Source: Halorientalis regularis
Lineage (GTDB): Archaea; Halobacteriota; Halobacteria; Halobacteriales; Haloarculaceae
Assembly (NCBI RefSeq): GCF_023698535.1
Contig: NZ_JALJCL010000015.1
Coordinates: 41,049-105,048, forward strand
Direction of reading: 5' to 3'
DNA: 64,000 nt
Shown: positions 37,886 through 46,164 of the stretch, in pieces
How positions within the stretch are numbered: position 1 is the first letter of the stretch
How the letters are laid out: every line of letters starts with the position of its first letter
Position numbers and translations under genes: made by a program
The notes under the pieces: model-generated
What the model was told of the DNA's origin: nothing
Databases searched by the model: none
The model's input: the letters and a program-made list of their open reading frames with translations, nothing else

Positions 37886-39988
37886 ATGGGATTCGACAAG
37901 GGAACAATACCTAACGCGACGGTCGTAACGGTCTCCCTGTTAGCCGTCGTCGGGCTCCTCTTGATGGGTGCCACACCGGCAGCCGCGCAGTCCGACGACC
38001 CCGGATTCGACTTCGACGACGATGGAGGCGACTTCGGGTTCGATAGCGGGGACGACGACAGTGATTCTCCCGGGTTCGACTTCGGTGGTGGTGACGACAC
38101 CGGCGGACCTGGATTTAGTTTCGGCGGCGGTGACGACGCCGGTGAGCCCGGATTCGACTTCGGCGGCGGCGATGGCGACGGTGGGCCTGGGTTCGACTTC
38201 GGTGGCGGTGACGCCGACGGCGGGCCTGGGTTCGACTTCGGTGGCGGTGACGACGCCGGTGAGCCCGGATTCGACTTCGGTGGCGGCGACGCCGACGGTG
38301 GGCCCGGGTTCGACTTCGGTGACGACGGTGACGACGACCAGCCGAACGTCACCTTCCTCCCGACGGTCGACAGCACGAACTCGCCGGTGACGGAAGGCGA
38401 GACGCTGACGGTCGACGCGACCGTCGAGAACACCGGTTCGGGCGACGGCCTCCAGACGGTGACGCTCACCGTCGACGGGCAGGTCGAAGACAGTGCACAG
38501 ATCTCACTCTCGGGCGGCGAGAGTACGGATGTCACCTTCGAGTGGCAGACGACTGCGGGCGACGCGGGCGACCGGACGGTCTCGGTCAACACCGCGACGC
38601 AGGACGCACAGACCAGTGTCACCGTCGATCCGGCTCCGAGCCCGGACCCGCCGAACTTCCAGGTGTCGAACCTGCAGGCACCGTCGGACGCGACGGTCGG
38701 TGACACGATCACCGTGTCGGCCGACGTCGAGAACACGGGCGACCAGCAGGACACCCAGACCGTCGCGTTCGGCGTCGATACGGACGACGACGGGACCCTG
38801 GAGACGCTCGCGTCTCAGGACGAGACGCTGGCTGGCGGAGCCAGCACGACGGTGACGTTCGACGTGAACACGGGTGCGCTGTCGGCGGGCACCTACACGC
38901 ACGGTGTGTCGACGGTCAACGACACGGCGACGGCGGAAATCACGCTCGCCGCGCCGCCGGTCGAGCAACCGCCGAACTTCCAGGCCTCGAACGTCGGCAG
39001 CAACTCGCCGGTCAACGAGACCGAGACGCTGGACGTGACCGCAACGGTCCAGAACACGGGCGACCAAGACGGTACGCAGACGGTGACTCTGGATGTCGCC
39101 GGCGCTCAGCGTGACAGCCAGAGCGTGCAGCTGGCGGGCGGCGCGAGCCAGACGGTCACGCTGTCGTGGGCGACCCAGAGCGGTGACGCGGGTGATTACA
39201 CGGCCACCGTCTCGAGCGCCAACGACACCGGCACGACCAGCGTGACAGTCAACGCGGAATCGGAGCCGCCGGCGGAGCCGATTCCGTTCACGTCGTACGT
39301 GCGCGGTGACGAGAGTTACCTGCACACGGGGACGCCGAACAACACTCGGCCGATCACGTACCCGACCTGTCGGAACGGCCAGCCCCAGCCGGCCGAGCAG
39401 AAACCGGACTATCTGCCGACGCCGGGCTGTATCACGGTCGACGGGACGCTGTTCCCCTCGAACAACACCTGGGACGGTGACATCGACTTCCCGCCCGCGC
39501 GGGACTCGGTCAACGATACCGCGCTCAGTACCATCTACTTCGAGGCCAACTTCACGCAGGTCGGCGAAGCCGGCGGTACCTTCAACCGGGACACCGGCGA
39601 GATCACGCTGAACGCGACGATCGACATCGGCGTGACCATCTGGAACGTCGACAACGCTCAGGTCGGCTGGAAGAACCGCGGCGATCCGGTCTCCGATCAG
39701 ACGTGTACGATCCCGTCGGTGAGCATCTCGCTGTCGACGGAGAAGAGCTTCCAGACTGGCTCGCCGTTCCCGAGTACCAGCACGGTCTCGGGCGAACGGC
39801 TCGACGACAACAACGTCGCCAAGGTGGTCTCGGACGACTTCGATGTTGGGAGTGCCAACGGCTGTGGATTTAGCCTTGGGGTCGTTGATCTGAACGACCA
39901 GATCAACGGTGAACAGGGTATTCCCGCCGGTCCGGGTGACAACGAAGTCGCCTACGACATCGAGTTCGATCCGGAATCCGGGAACTGA
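37886..39988 (+). CDS. Secreted CARDB-repeat surface protein, short paralogue
   Basis: 700 residues. The signal peptide (about 1-32, ending ATPAAA), the Gly/Asp-rich segment with GFDFGGGD repeats (about 33-151), three CARDB domains (about 152-465) and the same four-cysteine C-terminal domain (470-700) match the upstream gene. The acidic segment has Gly-Gly pairs where the long copy has Asp-Asp. It lacks three of the four repeat CARDB units. The pair is a tandem duplication that later diverged. No anchor was seen. Confidence 0.8.
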   Translation: MGFDKGTIPNATVVTVSLLAVVGLLLMGATPAAAQSDDPGFDFDDDGGDFGFDSGDDDSDSPGFDFGGGDDTGGPGFSFGGGDDAGEPGFDFGGGDGDGGPGFDFGGGDADGGPGFDFGGGDDAGEPGFDFGGGDADGGPGFDFGDDGDDDQPNVTFLPTVDSTNSPVTEGETLTVDATVENTGSGDGLQTVTLTVDGQVEDSAQISLSGGESTDVTFEWQTTAGDAGDRTVSVNTATQDAQTSVTVDPAPSPDPPNFQVSNLQAPSDATVGDTITVSADVENTGDQQDTQTVAFGVDTDDDGTLETLASQDETLAGGASTTVTFDVNTGALSAGTYTHGVSTVNDTATAEITLAAPPVEQPPNFQASNVGSNSPVNETETLDVTATVQNTGDQDGTQTVTLDVAGAQRDSQSVQLAGGASQTVTLSWATQSGDAGDYTATVSSANDTGTTSVTVNAESEPPAEPIPFTSYVRGDESYLHTGTPNNTRPITYPTCRNGQPQPAEQKPDYLPTPGCITVDGTLFPSNNTWDGDIDFPPARDSVNDTALSTIYFEANFTQVGEAGGTFNRDTGEITLNATIDIGVTIWNVDNAQVGWKNRGDPVSDQTCTIPSVSISLSTEKSFQTGSPFPSTSTVSGERLDDNNVAKVVSDDFDVGSANGCGFSLGVVDLNDQINGEQGIPAGPGDNEVAYDIEFDPESGN

Positions 39989-40218
39989 GACAGCGGCGCC
40001 GAAACCCCTCTATTTTCCGGCAGTTCGGGCCGATAGGACGGACTGACTCATCGGGACCCGTCGTGACGGATACGTCGACCTGTCAGCCGGTGTGCAGCCG
40101 AGAATCACTGGTCGTTCATGTTCGTTTGGGATACATCACGTTCTCCGTCAGCGCTCGGGTGCTGTCTGGCAGTTTTCGGCACCCAACTCGTCGAGTAAAT
40201 CGTACGAGCTGGATATCG

Positions 40219-40250
40219 TGTAATAAATGCCCGTCTATATCCGGGGAAAT
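40219..40250 (+). promoter_or_regulatory. Conserved promoter-like element, copy 3 (before DUF6230 gene)
   Basis: TAATAAA, CCCGTCTATATCCGGG and GAAA, 223 nt before the ATG at 40474. The coding sequence it precedes is unrelated to the CARDB genes, so sharing here reflects regulation as well as duplication. The leader 40251-40473 differs from the CARDB leaders but holds CCCGG...CCGGG near 40380-40405 as a possible hairpin. Confidence 0.65.
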
Positions 40251-40473
40251 ACTCAGGGTCGATACAGTATGTGTGTTGCAATGACGTGGTAGCAACGGAT
40301 GAGGCGGTGACCTCTCCCGCTACGTCGCCTGCGTTCTCGTGGGGAGAAATCGTGGGCGGCGCACTCCCGTGGTGTTGGGGCCCGGTGCTTGCATACGTGC
40401 CGGGTTATCTGGGGGGAGATCGATGAAACGTCGCACGCCACGCGTCACATACGAACGAGAGTGAGAATACAAC

Positions 40474-41217
40474 ATGTACGATAAAAGCATACTCGCAAAG
40501 AGTACGGGTGCATCGCTTGGGGTGGTTGCCATCGTTGGCATGCTCTTCCTCAGCACTGGCACCGCATTCGCAGCACCAGTCGCAGGTATCGGTGGGTTCA
40601 CGATCGAAGCGAACTCGATTACAGGTGACAACCTGATCCTCTATCCGGGCACCTCCCAGGCGGAGAACACGACCGACATCTCCGGGAGTCAGTCGCCCCA
40701 GTTCCAGGATCAGTACCCTGTCGGCATCGTCGAGCTGACGAACACCGAGATCGACGGCCTCGAACTCACGAAGGTGTTCGACCTGGAGAACTTCACGACG
40801 GCACAGGGCACCAACACGCCGCTCCTGCCTGGCAAGGCTCGGATCAAGATTATCTCCGACTCCAGCCAGAACGTGACGACGAACTCCATCATCATCAAGA
40901 CGCCGCAGATCGCCGCTGACAGGGCGAAGTTCTCCGGACTGGAAATCAAGGAGAACACGGTCGACAACCCGACCGAAGTCACGGGCTGGCTCGAACTGCG
41001 CACGCAGGAGTCCGCCGAGAGCCCGATTCCGGAAGGACAGGGCCTCAACTTCGAGACCGAGTACGACTACTCCGGTGGCTCCAGCCCCGGTCTGGTCCTG
41101 CAGGATCCGTTCATCCGTGCGACCTACCTCGCCACGGACTCGATTACGATCCCCAACCTGCGTCTCGAAGTCCAGTACAACCCGGACAACGACGACGTCT
41201 ACGAGTGGGCCAGCTAA
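40474..41217 (+). CDS. DUF6230 family secreted protein
   Basis: 247 residues. A signal peptide (about 1-33, ending AFA) is followed by APVAGIGGFTIEANSITGDN and ILYPG, then PVGIVELTNTEIDGLELTKV (about 82-101). These match DUF6230, a family I otherwise know from Streptomyces and relatives, where it lies next to DUF6114 genes as it does here. The middle is a beta-rich domain without catalytic residues. The C-terminus ends YEWAS. Surface role inferred; function unknown. Confidence 0.75.
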   Translation: MYDKSILAKSTGASLGVVAIVGMLFLSTGTAFAAPVAGIGGFTIEANSITGDNLILYPGTSQAENTTDISGSQSPQFQDQYPVGIVELTNTEIDGLELTKVFDLENFTTAQGTNTPLLPGKARIKIISDSSQNVTTNSIIIKTPQIAADRAKFSGLEIKENTVDNPTEVTGWLELRTQESAESPIPEGQGLNFETEYDYSGGSSPGLVLQDPFIRATYLATDSITIPNLRLEVQYNPDNDDVYEWAS

Positions 41218-41301
41218 CGACAGCCAACTAACCAACCAACCGTTTTTTATACCGCAGTAGCCGCGAGATTTTAGTGCGATAACACGAAAGAGATAGAAAC
41301 A
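41218..41301 (+). terminator. Short gap with a T-run between DUF6230 and DUF6114
   Basis: The 84-nt gap contains CCGTTTTTTAT near 41240, a T-rich stretch like archaeal transcript ends, then AACACGAAAGAGATAG before the DUF6114 ATG. It may end part of the transcripts; otherwise the pair is read together. Confidence 0.35.
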
Positions 41302-41796
41302 ATGTCTGTTCGAGCAAAACTCTGGGACACGGTTCCGGGTCCGATCCGCCGTCGTATCGACGACCGCCGAAGTCGGTTCAGCGAGTGGCGCGAGGGCCGC
41401 CCGTTCATGGGCGCACTCCTGTTGATGATCGGTGGGCTGATCATCGGGTGGGTCCCGATCCAGTTCGCGACCGAACTGGCTATCATCGGTGGCTCGTTCA
41501 CCGTCATCGGGCTCGTGTTCGCTGTCATGGTCTTCCTGACCGGTGCCTTCGTGATGGCTCGACCCGAGATGTCGACCGTCTTCGGCGTCATCGGAATCGC
41601 GCTCTCGATCCTCTCGCTCATCGGCGCCCTGGGTGGGCTGTTCGTCGGCATGCTCATCGGGATCGCTGGGGGTAACCTCTGTGTCGCCTGGCGTCACCCC
41701 GACCCGGACCAGGGCACGACCACCAGTACGGGGACCGGTAGCCCGGACGCGGGTGCCAACGAGGACGTGCAGTTCAGCTGGCAGGGCGACCAGTAA
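41302..41796 (+). CDS. DUF6114 family membrane protein, first copy
   Basis: 164 residues. WREGRPFMGALLLMIGGLII opens the first of four hydrophobic helices (about 35-130), with LGGLFVGMLIGIAGGNLCVAW closing the last. This matches DUF6114, the usual neighbour of DUF6230. The C-terminal tail ends EDVQFSWQGDQ. The protein probably forms a membrane partner for the upstream secreted protein. Confidence 0.75.
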   Translation: MSVRAKLWDTVPGPIRRRIDDRRSRFSEWREGRPFMGALLLMIGGLIIGWVPIQFATELAIIGGSFTVIGLVFAVMVFLTGAFVMARPEMSTVFGVIGIALSILSLIGALGGLFVGMLIGIAGGNLCVAWRHPDPDQGTTTSTGTGSPDAGANEDVQFSWQGDQ

Positions 41797-41859
41797 CCAA
41801 GTGGGCTCGCCGACCGTCGATTTCGGCCGTTTCGTCGAGACCGGAGCCCGTCGTCGGGA

Positions 41860-41890
41860 TTATTATTAAGGCCCGTCCATATCCGGGGTA
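41860..41890 (+). promoter_or_regulatory. Conserved promoter-like element, copy 4 (before the PKD gene)
   Basis: TTATTAA, then GCCCGTCCATATCCGGG and GTAAG, the most divergent copy. It lies 105 nt before ATG 41995, half the distance seen elsewhere, so the leader is shorter. The TATA part is ATTATTAA rather than TAATAAA. Confidence 0.6.
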
Positions 41891-41994
41891 AGGTTCAGCA
41901 TGGAATCTCGTATTGGTTGGGGCAACGCGCCTCTGAGCGGGCGAGGGGGTTGGGGATTGCCCGTGGGACGGCACACAACGAGCGATTGTTAACT

Positions 41995-43974
41995 ATGTAC
42001 AACCGGAAACGCATCGCGCGGGGGGCTGGAACCGCCGTTGCGATATGGGCACTGATCGGGCTGTTGATAATGTCGACTGGCGTCGCGTACGCGGTACCGC
42101 TGGCCGGCGTGGGCGGGTTCAACATCACGGCGTCCGAGATTACCGCGGACGACCTGGTGTTGTATCCCGGTGTCGGGAACACTGACTCGGAGGAGAACTT
42201 CCCGCAGACGGTGGTTCAGCTTTCGAACACGGACATCCAGCAGTTCGCGTTGACAAAGGACCTCGATCTGGGATCGGCCCCGATGTTCCCGATGTCTGGG
42301 ACGGTACGGATAAAATTCCTGTCACCTGGTGGGACCGACGGCGGGAACGTGCTGGTGAAATCGACCGCGCTCGGCGCAGAGCGGGCGACATTCAACGACT
42401 TCGTGACCAACGATACGAATGCGTCCGATGCGCGTGGCCGCTGGCGGATCAGGTCGGACGGGCCGGTCACGCTCGAAGGCACGGACCGGAGCGGTGTCCG
42501 GATCCAGGCGCACTACCTGGCGGCCGACCGCATCTCCATTACTGATCTCCGATTCTTCGTCTGCTACGATGTCGACAACGACGGGACGTTCGAGTGGGGG
42601 CCGTGCAGCGCCGACACGAGTTCGGGTGGCGACAGCGGCAACACCGCACCCACGGCTGACGCCGAGGCCAGTTCGACGACGGTCGGTACCGGTGACACGG
42701 TCTCGTTCAACGGGTCGGGATCGAGCGATCCGGACGGGTCGATCACGTCCTACGAGTGGTCGTTCGGTGATGGCACGTCCGCCACGGGGCAACAGGCCAC
42801 CCACAGCTACGACGAGCCGGGTGCGTACACGGCGCGGCTGACGGTGACCGACAACAACGGCACGACGGCGATCGACTCGGTGACGATCGTCGTCGAAGGC
42901 AACGATCCGCCGATGGCGAGTCCGACCGCCTCTTCGACGACGGTCGAACCGGGGCAGTCGATCACTTTCGACGGGTCGGGGTCGAGCGATCCGGACGGGT
43001 CGATCACGTCCTACGAGTGGGACTTCGGCGACGGAACGACTGCGACGGGCCAGCAGGTCACGCACACGTACGCCGACTCGGGCAGTTACGCGGCGACGCT
43101 GACGGTGACCGACGACGACGGTGCGACGGCCTCGAACTCGGTCAGCATCACCGTGCAGGGCAACGACTCGCTGATCGCCAGCGCCTCGGCGAGTCCGAGC
43201 GAGGTGCTAACCGGCGAGCCCGTCACCTTCGACGGCTCCGGGTCCTCGGCCAGTAACAGCACGATCACGTCCTACGAGTGGGACTTCGGCGACGGGACGA
43301 CCGCGACGGGCCAGCAGGTCACACACACGTACGACACGGGCGGTGAGTTCACGGCGACGCTGACGGTGACTGCCGACGACGGTGACACCGCGACCGACAC
43401 CGTGACCACGAACGTCACCGACAACGACCCACCGACCGCCGTCCCGTCGGTCGAGAGCAGTACGACCGAGGTCGGCGTCGCACTCGCGTTCAACGGGTCG
43501 GGGTCGAGCGATCCGGACGGTTCGATCGCGTCCTACGAGTGGGACTTCGGTGACGGGGGAACGGGAACCGGCGCGTTCACGACCCACGCCTACAGCGCAC
43601 CCGGTGAGTACACGGCGACGCTGACGGTGACCGACGACGACGGTGCGACCGCCACGTCGAGCGTCACCATCACGGTCGACGAAAACGACGCGCCGACCGC
43701 GAGCGCGTCGGCTAACTCCGACTCCGTGGACCCCGATACCGACATCACGTTCGACGGCTCGGGGTCGAGCGATCCGGACGGCTCGATCGCGTCCTACGAG
43801 TGGGACTTCGACGGTGACGGCACCGTCGAGGCGACCGGTGAGCAGGTCACGACCCAGTTCTCGGAGTCCGGCGAGAAGACGGTGACGCTGACGGTGACCG
43901 ACGACGACGGGGCCACTGCGACCGACACCGTGACGGTGACGGTGAACGACTGCTTCCTGGGGATCTTCTGCTGA
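41995..43974 (+). CDS. DUF6230-PKD fusion surface protein
   Basis: 659 residues from ATG 41995. After a signal peptide (about 1-34) comes a DUF6230 domain with VPLAGVGGFNITASEITADD and LVLYPG (about 35-205). Five PKD domains follow (about 215-650), each with a SYEWDFGDG-like motif and TLTVTDDDGATA. PKD domains are common in surface and adhesion proteins. The chain ends DCFLGIFC with two cysteines, which may be membrane-embedded or disulfide-bonded. The DNA encoding the PKD units is repetitive. It is followed by another DUF6114 gene. Confidence 0.78.
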   Translation: MYNRKRIARGAGTAVAIWALIGLLIMSTGVAYAVPLAGVGGFNITASEITADDLVLYPGVGNTDSEENFPQTVVQLSNTDIQQFALTKDLDLGSAPMFPMSGTVRIKFLSPGGTDGGNVLVKSTALGAERATFNDFVTNDTNASDARGRWRIRSDGPVTLEGTDRSGVRIQAHYLAADRISITDLRFFVCYDVDNDGTFEWGPCSADTSSGGDSGNTAPTADAEASSTTVGTGDTVSFNGSGSSDPDGSITSYEWSFGDGTSATGQQATHSYDEPGAYTARLTVTDNNGTTAIDSVTIVVEGNDPPMASPTASSTTVEPGQSITFDGSGSSDPDGSITSYEWDFGDGTTATGQQVTHTYADSGSYAATLTVTDDDGATASNSVSITVQGNDSLIASASASPSEVLTGEPVTFDGSGSSASNSTITSYEWDFGDGTTATGQQVTHTYDTGGEFTATLTVTADDGDTATDTVTTNVTDNDPPTAVPSVESSTTEVGVALAFNGSGSSDPDGSIASYEWDFGDGGTGTGAFTTHAYSAPGEYTATLTVTDDDGATATSSVTITVDENDAPTASASANSDSVDPDTDITFDGSGSSDPDGSIASYEWDFDGDGTVEATGEQVTTQFSESGEKTVTLTVTDDDGATATDTVTVTVNDCFLGIFC

Positions 43975-44035
43975 TCCTTTCACCGTCACACATCGTCGAA
44001 AGACAAAAGCGGATCCAGGGTGCAGTTCCGCTGGC

Positions 44036-44719
44036 ATGGTAACGTCGTCGGGGGGCGGATCGTCGGTGCGGGACTGGCTGGCTGATCCACGGGGTGCGTT
44101 TCGCCGCTGGCGACAGCCGCGACCGATACTCGGGAGTGTGCTGTTGTTGCTGGGGGCCGCGATCATCGGGTGGGTCCCGATCCAGTTCGCCGCCGAGTTG
44201 CTGTTCGTCGGCGGTGCGTTCACTGTCGTCGGCCTGTTTTTCGCCTCGATCGTTGCGTTTTGCGGGCTCGCGGCGCTCGCGAAGCCGGAATTCGCGTCGA
44301 TCTTCGGCGTGTTCGGCATCGCTTTCGCCACGCTCTCGCTCGTCGGGGCACTCGGTGGTTTCTTTATCGGGATGATCATCGCAACCGCCGGCGGTGTCCT
44401 CTGTTACGCCTGGGAGCCGCCGGCCGAGTTCGGCATCGAGGTGAAGACGGTTGCCGAGGCGTCGGAGTTCGTCTGGGGCGGCACGTCCGAGTTCATCTGG
44501 GGCGGCACGTCGGGGTTCATCTGGGGGAAGACGTCCGAGTTCATCTGGCAGACCGACGACGAGAGCGACGACGACGGGGACGAAGAAGACGACGGGAACG
44601 AGGACGACCTGGGTCTCGGACTCGATCTCGCCGAGGCCGACGGCGCGTCGACGGCCGAGACTGCCGACACGGACGACGAGATCGAGACCGGCGATCTCGA
44701 CGACCGGTTCAAACTGTAA
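44036..44719 (+). CDS. DUF6114 family membrane protein, second copy, with a repeated tail
   Basis: 227 residues. A DUF6114 core with four helices (about 25-125; GWVPIQFAAELLFVGGAFTV) is shared with the first copy. The tail carries four tandem octapeptides, SEFVWGGT, SEFIWGGT, SGFIWGKT and SEFIWQTD, then a very acidic end. Only this copy has the repeats. It lies 61 nt after the PKD gene, so it forms the second DUF6230-DUF6114 pair. Confidence 0.75.
   Translation: MVTSSGGGSSVRDWLADPRGAFRRWRQPRPILGSVLLLLGAAIIGWVPIQFAAELLFVGGAFTVVGLFFASIVAFCGLAALAKPEFASIFGVFGIAFATLSLVGALGGFFIGMIIATAGGVLCYAWEPPAEFGIEVKTVAEASEFVWGGTSEFIWGGTSGFIWGKTSEFIWQTDDESDDDGDEEDDGNEDDLGLGLDLAEADGASTAETADTDDEIETGDLDDRFKL
44462..44557 (+). 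repeat. Four 24-nt tandem repeats coding SEFxWGGT
   Basis: Units begin at 44462, 44486, 44510 and 44534, each encoding S-E/G-F-I/V-W-G/Q and two further residues. They are in frame and nearly identical in DNA, which points to slippage or unequal exchange. Confidence 0.8.
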
Positions 44720-44807
44720 TCGGGACGGATTCCCCGCCCCACCGTGGGCGGGGTGGCAATTGACATTCTAGGACAACTGTTTTCACGCTGTCACTACCAG
44801 CACGTTT

Positions 44808-45206
44808 ATGAACGAGGATCGGGTGGCGGCGGCGCGCGAGCGCTGGGTCGCGTTCGGCGAGTGGCGTCGTCAGCGACCGTTCTGGGGTGGGGTACTGTTG
44901 CTCGTCGCCGGACTCCTGACGGCGTATCTACCTGCGGCCTACGACGAGTTTCTCCTCTTTGCCGCCGGCTCGTTTACCGGGTCGGCGCTCCTGTTCGGTG
45001 GGTCGCTCGTCGTCTGTGGCCTGCTCGTGTTCGCCGTGCCGTCGCTGTCGTCGGTGCTGGGTGGGCTGGGGATTCTCGTCGCGACGGTGTCGCTGTTCGG
45101 CGCGCTCGGGGGGTTCGTCGTCGGGTCGGTGCTGGGTGGACTCGGCGGTATTCTCGCGTTCGCCTGGACTGCTCCCGACGAGCGGGACTCCAGCGACGAC
45201 CGGTAG
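44808..45206 (+). CDS. DUF6114 family membrane protein, third copy
   Basis: 132 residues. [20 protein letters not shown], then four helices ending [11 protein letters not shown]. No secreted partner is next to it. It is less similar to the other two copies than they are to each other, and it closes the surface locus. A short tail is acidic, without the octapeptide repeats. Confidence 0.7.
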   Translation: MNEDRVAAARERWVAFGEWRRQRPFWGGVLLLVAGLLTAYLPAAYDEFLLFAAGSFTGSALLFGGSLVVCGLLVFAVPSLSSVLGGLGILVATVSLFGALGGFVVGSVLGGLGGILAFAWTAPDERDSSDDR

Positions 45207-45210
45207 GCGA

Positions 45211-45960
45211 TCAGTCGGCTGCCTGCGGTTCGTCGATGGCGTACTCGCGGGTCACGTCGACGAGGGCCTTGCGGTACTCGCTCTCGCCGGGGTCGTCGGC
45301 GAGCGAGCGGAACCGGTCTTTGAAGCGCTCGAAGCGGATGCCCGGGGCGTCCTGTGCGGCCGCGTGCGCGAGGTCGTACAGCCGGTGGTCGCGGGAGACG
45401 AGGCCGTGGCGCTCGACGAGTGCCAGGGCGAAGGCGGCGTTGACGGCGGTGATTTCGGGGTCGGCCGCCGGGGTGAGCCGGGTCCAGTTCGTCGGGTCGG
45501 CCGGGCGGTCGGCCAGGGCCGTCGCCAGGCTCGATTCGAGGAAGGCCACCAGTTTGTCCGCCGGGGCGACCGACAGCGTGAGGTCGTCGGCGTAGATGTC
45601 TTTCATGTGGTTGGCGATCTGGTAGCAGTGGGTGAGCTTCCGGCGCTCGACGCTTCGGCCCGAGAGGGCGAGATAGAGCGCTTCCTCGGTCGACTGGGTG
45701 TGGGAGGGGTGGGCCTGTTCGTTGCGGTGCATGTGCGCGAACTCGTGGAGTGCGAGTTCGCGGGCCATGGCGCTGCTGGCGGCCTGCCGGGAGATCGAGA
45801 GGTCGTGACCCTCGGCATCGTGGCTCGTCCAAGTGCGTTCGTCGGGATCCTCGCGAACGTAGACCCAGACCGGGCGGTCGAGATCGTACTCGGTCTCGAA
45901 GAGGTCACGTGCGCTGAGAAACGGCTCCGTCGGCCCAGTACCCTGCACGCGAACGTCCAT
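45211..45960 (-). CDS. DUF5781 family protein with HExxH motif
   Basis: 249 residues from ATG 45960; the longer frame to 46122 opens in unrelated [19 protein letters not shown] (about 89-104) carries HEFAH, the zinc-metallopeptidase signature. A nearby [20 protein letters not shown] contains a glutamate that could be a third ligand. No signal peptide or membrane helix was seen, so it probably acts in the cytoplasm. The family name is from memory; protease activity is inferred only from the motif. It converges on the third DUF6114 gene. Confidence 0.65.
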   Translation of the reverse strand: MDVRVQGTGPTEPFLSARDLFETEYDLDRPVWVYVREDPDERTWTSHDAEGHDLSISRQAASSAMARELALHEFAHMHRNEQAHPSHTQSTEEALYLALSGRSVERRKLTHCYQIANHMKDIYADDLTLSVAPADKLVAFLESSLATALADRPADPTNWTRLTPAADPEITAVNAAFALALVERHGLVSRDHRLYDLAHAAAQDAPGIRFERFKDRFRSLADDPGESEYRKALVDVTREYAIDEPQAAD

Positions 45961-46164
45961 GTCTTCCCGGCGTACGGGAGCGACGCGTATCACTTTTGCG
46001 GGCGGTCCGATGCCTGCCGGTGGTTTCGCGGCCCTGCCGTCTCCGTCCCCGTAACACCGCTCGGTTTCGGGTGGAACGGTCGCTCCGCGGGGAGTTTCCG
46101 GCGGGTTCGGCCGCTGGGGCAAACCACTTCACTTTTGACCCTGCTTCCGATACGGTTGGGTATA

